Source of the DNA: Pseudomonadota bacterium
GTDB taxonomy: Bacteria > Pseudomonadota > Gammaproteobacteria > Burkholderiales > Thiobacillaceae
Reading direction: 5' to 3'
NCBI GenBank assembly: GCA_021780975.1
Contig: JAJXXS010000270.1
Span: forward strand, 1 to 5,055
Length of the DNA stretch: 5,055 bases
The position numbers were made by a program, and so were the translations under genes. This document shows, in pieces, positions 1 to 5,055 of this stretch; position 1 is the stretch's first letter, and each line of letters starts with the position of its first letter. Under the pieces are notes generated by a model. The model was not told the DNA's origin and ran no database searches. It worked only from the letters and a program-made list of their open reading frames with translations.

Positions 1-1
1 G

Positions 2-343
2 CGTGTTTTCATCAAATCCGGATCCGGCGCCATCGTAGTCAACGGCAAGCCCATAGACGAATATTTCTCCCGCGAGACCGGCCGCATGGTGGCACGTCAG
101 CCCCTCGTGGTCACTGAAATGACCGGCCGCTTCGACATCATGGTCAATGTGTCCGGCGGTGGTGAAACCGGCCAGGCCGGGGCGGTGCGCCACGGCATCA
201 CGCGCGCGCTGATCGACTACGACGCCAACCTCAAGCCCGCACTCAAGGCAGCCGGCCTGGTGACGCGCGATGCCCGCACGGTGGAGCGCAAGAAAGTCGG
301 CCTGCACAAGGCCCGTCGCCGCAAGCAGTTCTCCAAGCGCTGA
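2..343 (+). CDS. rpsI: 30S ribosomal protein S9 (5' end cut by window)
   Basis: Structural protein of the small ribosomal subunit; its extended C-terminal tail reaches the P-site tRNA. The readable frame gives 113 residues starting RVFIKSGSGAIVVNG and ending in the S9 signature tail RRRKQFSKR before TGA at 341-343. Also visible are the family blocks GGGETGQAGAVRHGITRAL and VTRDARTVERKKVGL. By comparison with the 130-residue Escherichia coli protein, about 17 N-terminal residues lie before the window, so the ATG at 86 is internal and not the start. In most proteobacteria rpsI follows rplM in one operon; rplM would be just upstream, outside the window. No gene follows on the same strand: the transcript runs into the hairpin at 373-401. 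Identification is secure. Confidence 0.98.
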   Translation, partial: RVFIKSGSGAIVVNGKPIDEYFSRETGRMVARQPLVVTEMTGRFDIMVNVSGGGETGQAGAVRHGITRALIDYDANLKPALKAAGLVTRDARTVERKKVGLHKARRRKQFSKR

Positions 344-372
344 TCGCTGCCTTGCAGCAACATTCGCGCAGC

Positions 373-401
373 AAAAGCCCCGCCAGGTGCGGGGCTTTTT
401 T
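373..401 (+). terminator. Intrinsic terminator of rpsI, probably bidirectional
   Basis: A 7-bp GC stem, GCCCCGC at 377-383 with GCGGGGC at 389-395, encloses the 5-base loop CAGGT. It is followed by six T (396-401) and preceded by four A (373-376) that extend the stem by A-T pairs. It lies 29 bases after the rpsI stop and 11 bases beyond the stop of the convergent GGDEF-EAL gene. Read on the minus strand, the A run becomes a short U tract of four, so it can plausibly also end the minus-strand transcript, though less strongly. Confidence 0.92.
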
Positions 402-412
402 CTGCCTTGAAT

Positions 413-3166
413 TCAGCCGCCCTGCAGGGCGGGGTGAGCCGCGGTCGGCTTGTCGAGGTAATAGCCCTGCACCAACTGCACGCCAAGCTCCTTCAGCAGC
501 GCCAGCGTGCGCGCCTCCTCGACATATTCGGCGACCACGGTCTTCTTGAGGCCGCGCGCCACCTGGACGATGGCGCGCACAAACACCTGGTTGTCGGGAT
601 CGGCATACAGGTCGCGGATGAACATGCCGTCGATCTTGATGGTGTCGGCGCGGATGTGCTTGAGGTAGGCAAACGAGGCGAAGCCGGTGCCGAAATCATC
701 CAGGCACACCCCGCAGCCTCTTTGCCGCAAGGCCTCAATGAAGCGTTGGGCATCCTGCAAGTCGGCGACGGCATCGGTTTCCGTCAGTTCCACGATAAAG
801 CGCGCCGGCGCCACCCCCCGCTCCTGCAGGGAATCGACGATGAACTGCGGCAAGGAAGCCTCACCTAGGGAACGCGCAGACAGGTTCACAGCGATGCCCG
901 GCAGTTGGGGCTGCTGCGTCAGCACGCTGATCGCGGCGGTGATCACCCAGCGGTCGATATCGAGTATGCGGCCGCTTTTCTCCGCCACCGGGATGAAGTG
1001 GGATGGCATGATGAGGCGCGTCGGATCCTTTTCGTCGCGCATGCGGATGAGCGCTTCCAGATGGGAAAGGGCTCCGTCCGCGGTGCGGTAAATGCCCTGG
1101 AAATGGAGTTGAAAGAGGCCCTGTTCGAGGGCATGACTGATACGCTCGCTCCATGTCAGGCGGCTTAGCGGCTCGCCGCCCTGACCCGTCGATAGGCGAT
1201 ACACGCGCCAGGTGTTCTTGCCCGCCTCCTTGGCCTGGTACATGGCCATGTCCGCTTTCGCCACCAGATCGTCCGCATCCTGCGATTGGTCGGGGAAATA
1301 GGCAATCCCCAGGCTGGCCGTGAGGCGGATGTTCTGGCCCTCGAAGCGGAAAGGGATCTGCGCCACGGCGCGCACGATACGCTCTGCCAGAGCCTCGGCC
1401 TCGCCGTCCCTCAACATGGGCAGCAGGACGGCGAACTCGTCCCCGCCCAGCCGCGCAAACACCTCGTTGCGACGGATCAGGGCGCCTATTTCCCCTGCCA
1501 CGCGGATAAGCAGCGCGTCGCCAGCGCGATGGCCGAAGTTGTCGTTCACTGCCTTGAATTCGTCCAGGTCGAAGAACATGACGGCGCAGCGGCTCTGGCT
1601 GCGCTCCGCATCCATGAGCATGCGGGAGAGCTCCTCCTGGAAGCGGTGGCGATTGTAGAGGCCGGTCAGAGCATCGCGCTCGGCCAGATAGACCAGCTGT
1701 GCGGCGGTCTGGCGCTCGCGCGTGACGTCTTCGTAAATCCACAGGTGGCCGATGAAGCTGCCATCCTTGTCGCGCACCGGATAATCCAGTTCGGTGATGA
1801 CGCGGCCGTCGCTCATCTGGATTTCGAAGCTGTCGGACACCTCGCGGGTTTCCAGCACCGACAGCAGGTGCTTGGAGAAATGGTCCGGCCGCGCCAGCAC
1901 GCTCGTGGAATGCCCCAGCACCTCGTTGACCGGCAAGCCGATGAGAGGCGCTTGATCCCCTATCATCCACATGCGGTTGAAAGCCGGGTTGTGGTAGGTC
2001 ACGCGGCCGTCTGCGCCGACGAACAGGATGCCCAGCGTCATCGCCGAGAGGAGGGACACCAGCCGGGCGCGCTCCTGCTCGGAATCCTCCAGATAGCGCA
2101 GCTGCAGGCTTTCCGCCAGGCGCAGGTCGGAGATGGCGTCCTTCAGGGATGCCTCAACGGCCTTGAGGTCGTTGATGTCGTGTATGCTCGCGCGTATGCC
2201 TTGGTACTGGCCGGTGCCATCATAGATGGGCTGCCAGTTGACGATGACCCAAAAGGAAGTGCCGTTCTTGCGCATCAGACGGCACGCATATCCCGAGCCG
2301 CTGCTGCCCCGCAGCGCCTGCCGCAACTGGAATTCGGCGGGCGCGCGATCCTCCGGATGGACGATAGGCAGGGGGAAATCCTGCATCGCGAGGCATTCCG
2401 CCACGCTCATGCCGAGTATGCGCTCCACCGAGGGGTTTACCCACCGCAGCTTGCCTTCGGCCGAAAACCACAACTCCATATCGTAGGTGTAATCGGCAAT
2501 CGCATGGAAACGATCCTCATCCTCGCGCGCGCGCTGCAAATGCTCGCGCACCGCCGTCGTCATGGCGGAGAACGCGCGCTCCAGTTGCCCGACTTCATCC
2601 AGACTGGCGACAGACAGCTCCGTTGCAAAATCTCCCGCCGCTACCCGTTCACTGGCAGAAATGAGGGCATCGAAGCGCCGCGCCACCCAATAGCCCAGGA
2701 CCGTCAATATCGTGGCCGTGCCCAACAAGGCAAGCAAGGCAATCGCCAGGCTTTGGCGCAGCAGGTCGCTGCGCGCCTTGCGCATGAATTTATCGGAAAG
2801 TCCAAAGCTGACCCAGCCATAGCGTTCGCCCGCGACCGTGATGGGCACCTCGGTGGTGAGCAGGCTGCCCGCCCGGCCTGCCTGCACCAGCACCTGACCG
2901 CCGCCGTCCATCACGCTGATGTAGGTAAGATCGTTGTCGCGCTTGAGTTCCTGCACCAGGTCGCGCGTGGTGGCAAGATCCTGTTGCACCATGAGGGGCC
3001 CCAGCGCGGCGGAGAGAAGGTGGCTGGTTTCCGCCAGGCGCGCCCGCCCCTGCTCCTCCAGCGCCTTGTCCGTCAAGCGCATGCTGTTGAAGATGAGCAG
3101 TACGAATACCGCCACCTCGACCACGAGGGCGATGAGGACCAGGCGGTTTTTCAGGCTTAGCGTCAC
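413..3166 (-). CDS. Membrane sensor protein: Cache-like/HAMP/PAS/PAS/GGDEF/EAL (c-di-GMP synthesis and breakdown)
   Basis: A 917-residue inner-membrane protein with both a diguanylate cyclase and a c-di-GMP phosphodiesterase domain. Domains in order: membrane helix about 7-28; periplasmic domain about 29-135, resembling a single-Cache/PAS-like sensor; membrane helix about 138-162; HAMP about 160-213; PAS about 218-335; helical linker 336-368; PAS about 370-487; GGDEF about 491-655; EAL about 670-912. The GGDEF domain keeps RDALTGLYNR (497-506), metal ligand D533, N541 and GGDEF at 574-578; the I-site position reads R565-R-N-E568 instead of RxxD. The EAL domain keeps EAL (704-706), N761, E793, D823-D824 in DDFGTG, K844, E880 and Q900, so it looks catalytically competent. 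The start is GTG at 3166, sharing four bases with the stop of the PhnD-like gene, and no good Shine-Dalgarno precedes it. The partner binding protein suggests that ligand sensing goes through the periplasmic domain. Which activity dominates cannot be told from sequence. Confidence 0.95.
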   Translation of the reverse strand: MTLSLKNRLVLIALVVEVAVFVLLIFNSMRLTDKALEEQGRARLAETSHLLSAALGPLMVQQDLATTRDLVQELKRDNDLTYISVMDGGGQVLVQAGRAGSLLTTEVPITVAGERYGWVSFGLSDKFMRKARSDLLRQSLAIALLALLGTATILTVLGYWVARRFDALISASERVAAGDFATELSVASLDEVGQLERAFSAMTTAVREHLQRAREDEDRFHAIADYTYDMELWFSAEGKLRWVNPSVERILGMSVAECLAMQDFPLPIVHPEDRAPAEFQLRQALRGSSGSGYACRLMRKNGTSFWVIVNWQPIYDGTGQYQGIRASIHDINDLKAVEASLKDAISDLRLAESLQLRYLEDSEQERARLVSLLSAMTLGILFVGADGRVTYHNPAFNRMWMIGDQAPLIGLPVNEVLGHSTSVLARPDHFSKHLLSVLETREVSDSFEIQMSDGRVITELDYPVRDKDGSFIGHLWIYEDVTRERQTAAQLVYLAERDALTGLYNRHRFQEELSRMLMDAERSQSRCAVMFFDLDEFKAVNDNFGHRAGDALLIRVAGEIGALIRRNEVFARLGGDEFAVLLPMLRDGEAEALAERIVRAVAQIPFRFEGQNIRLTASLGIAYFPDQSQDADDLVAKADMAMYQAKEAGKNTWRVYRLSTGQGGEPLSRLTWSERISHALEQGLFQLHFQGIYRTADGALSHLEALIRMRDEKDPTRLIMPSHFIPVAEKSGRILDIDRWVITAAISVLTQQPQLPGIAVNLSARSLGEASLPQFIVDSLQERGVAPARFIVELTETDAVADLQDAQRFIEALRQRGCGVCLDDFGTGFASFAYLKHIRADTIKIDGMFIRDLYADPDNQVFVRAIVQVARGLKKTVVAEYVEEARTLALLKELGVQLVQGYYLDKPTAAHPALQGG
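417..432. repeat. Perfect 16-bp GC palindrome at the 3' end of the GGDEF-EAL gene
   Basis: CCGCCCTGCAGGGCGG is a perfect palindrome centred on CTGCAG. It encodes the last residues (ALQGG) before the TGA at 413-415. As RNA it can form a 6-bp GC stem with a 4-base loop just ahead of the terminator hairpin in the minus-strand transcript. It has no T tract of its own, so it is not a terminator by itself. It may protect the 3' end or pause polymerase, or may be chance in GC-rich DNA. Confidence 0.5.
3163..3166 (-). promoter_or_regulatory. GTGA stop/start overlap coupling the PhnD-like and GGDEF-EAL genes
   Basis: The minus strand reads GTGA here: GTG starts the GGDEF-EAL protein and TGA ends the PhnD-like protein. 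The bases before it (GGCACCGCACC) hold no purine-rich ribosome-binding site. Translation of the second gene therefore probably depends on re-initiation by ribosomes finishing the first, which ties the amounts of the two proteins together. Confidence 0.8.
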
Positions 3167-4029
3167 GGTGCGGTGCCAGACGTGGCGGGCAGGTATTTCC
3201 GGTAAGCGGCGAGGCCTGCGGCGCTCGCAGGCTCGATGCCTCCGAGGCCGCCGCGTTTGAAGAACGCCGTCCCCGCAGGCGTATTGGCAAAATCGAGCAA
3301 ACCCATGCGGATGCGATTGCGCAAGGCCAGCGGTTCACTGGCCTTAACCAGCAGGTACTGCGTCGACAAGGCCGGGGTGGTGTAGATGACCCGCAATTGA
3401 CTGGCAACCTCACTTGGCAGGCTGCGCAAGGGTATGCCGCCTATGCCGGCCGCAGCCGCCTCGCCCCGCACCACCATCATGGCGGCATTGTTGTGGGATT
3501 GCGCCATGACTATCCGGTAATCCCTGCCGGCCATGAGTCCGTCCTTGGCCAAGGCGGCTTCGATCGCTTGCGTCATGAGCGCCAGCGGGTCGGGAAACGC
3601 GATGCGTTTGCCGCGCAGGGCGGCGATCGAATTCAACACGCTGCCTTTGCGCACCACCAGGACACCACGAATCTTCGCGGTATAGCGGGCAAGCGGAACG
3701 TAACCGCAGTGCGCCACGGCGAACCAGGCAAGATGGGGCGGCGCCACCGCAAGCTCGTAGCGCCCTGCTTGCAGGGCCTGCATGAAGGCGCGGAAATTCG
3801 TTGCGGTATAAAGCTGCACGGGAACTTGCAACTGCGCCGACAGGTAGTTCCCTAGCGGAGCGTAAAGGCGAACCAAAGCCACCGGAGATAAATTGGGGAA
3901 CAGCCCGACCCTCAAAACAGGGGGGGCGCCCGCGCCCCACGTCATGGCGGCGCGGCAACACAGCCCCGCCAGGATGGGCAGCATTCTCATCGCGCTGAAG
4001 GCACGTCCCACAAAACGCATCTTGGCCAA
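3163..4029 (-). CDS. PhnD-like periplasmic substrate-binding protein (phosphonate/phosphite family)
   Basis: A 288-residue protein of the PhnD/Phosphonate-bd type (periplasmic binding protein fold). The N-terminus has a basic stretch, a short hydrophobic core (MLPILAGLCC, 16-25) and small residues before about 35, consistent with export; no valid lipobox is seen. Family blocks: VGLFPNLSPVALVRLYAPLG (41-60), YLSAQLQVPVQLYT (62-75), AGRYELAVAPPHLAW (88-102), LRGKRIAFPDP (138-148), QSHNNAAMMVVRGEAAAAG (177-195). H179 and E190 sit where PhnD proteins bind the anionic ligand, but the ligand cannot be predicted. Start choice is uncertain: TTG at 4029 has AAGG nine bases upstream; ATG at 4020 or at 3984 would give the same mature protein. 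No ABC permease or ATPase gene adjoins, and its stop overlaps the GGDEF-EAL start, so a role as a sensor's ligand receptor is more likely than transport. Confidence 0.9.
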   Translation of the reverse strand: MAKMRFVGRAFSAMRMLPILAGLCCRAAMTWGAGAPPVLRVGLFPNLSPVALVRLYAPLGNYLSAQLQVPVQLYTATNFRAFMQALQAGRYELAVAPPHLAWFAVAHCGYVPLARYTAKIRGVLVVRKGSVLNSIAALRGKRIAFPDPLALMTQAIEAALAKDGLMAGRDYRIVMAQSHNNAAMMVVRGEAAAAGIGGIPLRSLPSEVASQLRVIYTTPALSTQYLLVKASEPLALRNRIRMGLLDFANTPAGTAFFKRGGLGGIEPASAAGLAAYRKYLPATSGTAP

Positions 4030-4040
4030 TCGTCAAAACC

Positions 4041-4044
4041 TTGC
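4041..4044 (-). promoter_or_regulatory. Weak ribosome-binding site deciding the TTG start of the PhnD-like gene
   Basis: The minus strand reads GCAAGGTTTTGACGATTG before the coding frame. AAGG here (within CCTT on the + strand) lies nine bases before TTG at 4029 and 18 before the ATG at 4020. The spacing favours TTG, but the match is short, and neither ATG candidate (4020, 3984) has a better site. Confidence 0.4.
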
Positions 4045-4054
4045 GCTACCGGGA

Positions 4055-4103
4055 GGTGCTAGAACCCTCGACCCGGCGGGAAAAATCGTCTTCCGCCAGC
4101 ACC
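4055..4103 (-). repeat. Nested inverted repeat between argA and the PhnD-like gene
   Basis: On the minus-strand transcript, GGUGCU (4103-4098) can pair with AGCACC (4060-4055). Inside it, the directly following GGCGG (4097-4093) pairs with CCGCC (4079-4075), optionally extended by AA/UU with one bulged C, leaving a loop containing UUUUU. A 14-base bulge (4074-4061) sits on the 3' side between the two helices. The structure begins at the last base of the argA stop codon. It lacks a U tract after the outer stem, so it is not a normal intrinsic terminator; it could be an RNA processing, stabilising or attenuating element. I see no convincing sigma-70 promoter in 4030-4102. Confidence 0.5.
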
Positions 4104-5055
4104 TAGACAAGCACCTTTTCCAGGACTTTGGACCGCCGCTGGTAGTTGTAGAGTTCCTGGCGCTGCTTGGGCAGGGAACCAAGATTTTTCTCCACGAAGC
4201 CGCGTTCCTCGAACCAGTGCTCGGTACGCGTGGTCAGGACAAAAATGCGCTTCAAACCCAGGCGCCTGGCCTGCGCCTCGCCTGCCTCCAGCAATTGCTC
4301 GCCGTAGCCGCGACGCCGGTAGTCCGGGGCCACGGCAAGGCAGGCCAGCTCGCCCGCGGCCTCCTCCACAAACGGATAGAGCGCGATGCAGCCCGCTATC
4401 ACACCATCCGACACCAGCACCATGAAGCGCTCGATTTCCATCTCCAGCAACTCGCGCGAGCGGCGCACCAGAACACCCGCCTGCTCCAGGGGCTCGATCA
4501 GCTGGAGCACGCCACCGACATCTCCTATCGTGGCGCGCCGCAACACCTCCAAGGGCGTGGGTGTCACCAACGTGCCTACCCCTTCCCGGGTGAACAGCTC
4601 GGCCAGAAGAGCGCCATCGCGATGGCGCGACACCAGGTGGGCGCGCTTCACGCCGCCGTTGCAGGCTGCCAGTGCGGCGGGCAAATAAAAGCCGACATCC
4701 TCCGCGAGCTTGCGGTACTTTTTGAGGAATTGTTCGCCCTCGGCAACCGTCAGCGTCGAAATCGCCTTGCCGCGGGCGGCGGCGACCCCTTCCGTCTCCA
4801 TGAAAAACACCAGCTTGTCGGCCTTGAGGGCAACCGCCGTCTGGGTGGCGACATCTTCCAGGGTAAGATTGAAGATCTCCCCGGTGGGCGAATAGCCGAT
4901 GGGGGAAAGCAGCACCAGTTCGTTGTCCGCCAGACGCATATGGATGGCTTCATGGTCGATTCGGCGCACCTCCCCGGTGTGCATGAGGTCCACGCCATCG
5001 AGCACTCCATACGGCTTGGCAGTGACGAAATTGCCGGACGCCACGCGTATGGCCG
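4103..5055 (-). CDS. argA: N-acetylglutamate synthase, ArgA type (5' end cut by window)
   Basis: Catalyses the first step of arginine biosynthesis in the cytoplasm: acetyl-CoA + L-glutamate to N-acetyl-L-glutamate, normally feedback-inhibited by arginine. The last 317 residues are visible. The C-terminal part of the amino-acid-kinase-like regulatory domain contains GVLDGVD, HTGEVRRID and PTGEIFNLTLEDVATQ. It is followed by the GNAT acetyltransferase domain from RRATIGDVGGVLQLI, with LVRRSRELLEMEIERF, the acetyl-CoA loop VAPDYRRRGYG, VLTTRTEHWFEERGF and the C-terminal YNYQRRSKVL. These match E. coli ArgA (443 residues) block by block. The frame stays open to the window edge, so the GTG at 5044 is internal and the true start lies about 120-130 residues further out. 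The stop is TAG at 4105-4103. The PhnD-like gene follows on the same strand after 73 bases with no clear terminator between, so read-through is possible. Confidence 0.97.
   Translation of the reverse strand, partial: AIRVASGNFVTAKPYGVLDGVDLMHTGEVRRIDHEAIHMRLADNELVLLSPIGYSPTGEIFNLTLEDVATQTAVALKADKLVFFMETEGVAAARGKAISTLTVAEGEQFLKKYRKLAEDVGFYLPAALAACNGGVKRAHLVSRHRDGALLAELFTREGVGTLVTPTPLEVLRRATIGDVGGVLQLIEPLEQAGVLVRRSRELLEMEIERFMVLVSDGVIAGCIALYPFVEEAAGELACLAVAPDYRRRGYGEQLLEAGEAQARRLGLKRIFVLTTRTEHWFEERGFVEKNLGSLPKQRQELYNYQRRSKVLEKVLV

Noticed and set aside
861..1970. Open frame of 369 codons on the minus strand inside the GGDEF-EAL gene
   Set aside because: Out-of-frame reading of the same strand. 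The translation is arginine/proline/glycine-rich low-complexity sequence, while the overlapping frame carries intact GGDEF and EAL motifs.
1286..3160. Open frame of 624 codons on the + strand, antisense to the GGDEF-EAL gene
   Set aside because: Its codons lie exactly opposite those of the real gene; a stop there would need TTA, CTA or TCA in the sense strand, which are rare in this GC-rich gene. The translation shows no recognisable domain and is rich in H, Q and R, as expected for an antisense shadow.
3952..3984. Possible lipoprotein lipobox (LAGLC) in the PhnD-like signal peptide
   Set aside because: The residue before the cysteine is leucine, where a lipobox needs a small residue; ordinary signal peptidase cleavage further on is more likely.
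3410..4036. Open frame of 208 codons on the minus strand overlapping the PhnD-like gene
   Set aside because: Shifted-frame shadow with Arg/Gly/Ala-rich composition; the PhnD family blocks are all in the other frame, with no sign of a frameshift.
4055..4103. Possible tRNA or tRNA remnant in the argA-PhnD gap, because of the matching outer stem and a GGGTTCTAG stretch
   Set aside because: The element is only 49 bases, with no anticodon arm and no proper T-loop consensus.
4103..5044. GTG at 5044 as the start of argA
   Set aside because: The frame remains open to the window edge, and ArgA proteins have about 120-130 more residues at the N-terminus, completing the amino-acid-kinase-like domain.
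1..5055. CRISPR arrays, insertion sequences, integrase or toxin-antitoxin genes
   Set aside because: No regularly spaced repeats, terminal inverted repeats or matching coding frames were seen; nearly all bases belong to the four genes described.

Overview
The window is a high-GC stretch of bacterial chromosome. Protein similarity recalled from memory (the S9 sequence, a bifunctional N-acetylglutamate synthase of the ArgA type) points to a proteobacterium, most likely a betaproteobacterium. The order cannot be fixed from this sequence alone.

Layout: the + strand carries only the 3' part of rpsI (ribosomal protein S9, positions 2-343), which ends at a strong intrinsic terminator (373-401). Everything else is on the minus strand and reads right to left. 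First comes the 3' three-quarters of argA (window end to 4103), then a 73-base gap with an inverted repeat. Next is a PhnD-like periplasmic substrate-binding protein (4029-3163), followed by a 917-residue membrane-bound GGDEF-EAL protein (3166-413) whose GTG start overlaps the stop of the PhnD-like gene. The GGDEF-EAL gene converges on rpsI, and the two probably share the terminator. Coding density is very high; the only gaps are 344-412 and 4030-4102.

How the genes may work together: argA and rpsI are housekeeping genes. The accessory part is the two-gene module between them. A lone binding protein with no ABC permease or ATPase gene next to it is translationally coupled to a transmembrane c-di-GMP enzyme with a periplasmic sensor domain, HAMP, two PAS domains, GGDEF and EAL. 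This resembles in layout the NspS-MbaA pair of Vibrio cholerae, where a periplasmic binding protein reports ligand to a GGDEF-EAL protein, but here the binding protein is of the phosphonate/phosphite (PhnD) fold. The inference is a ligand-sensing c-di-GMP switch. The ligand and the net direction (synthesis or breakdown) are unknown. Both catalytic domains keep their signature residues, while the allosteric I-site of the GGDEF domain reads RxxE instead of RxxD.
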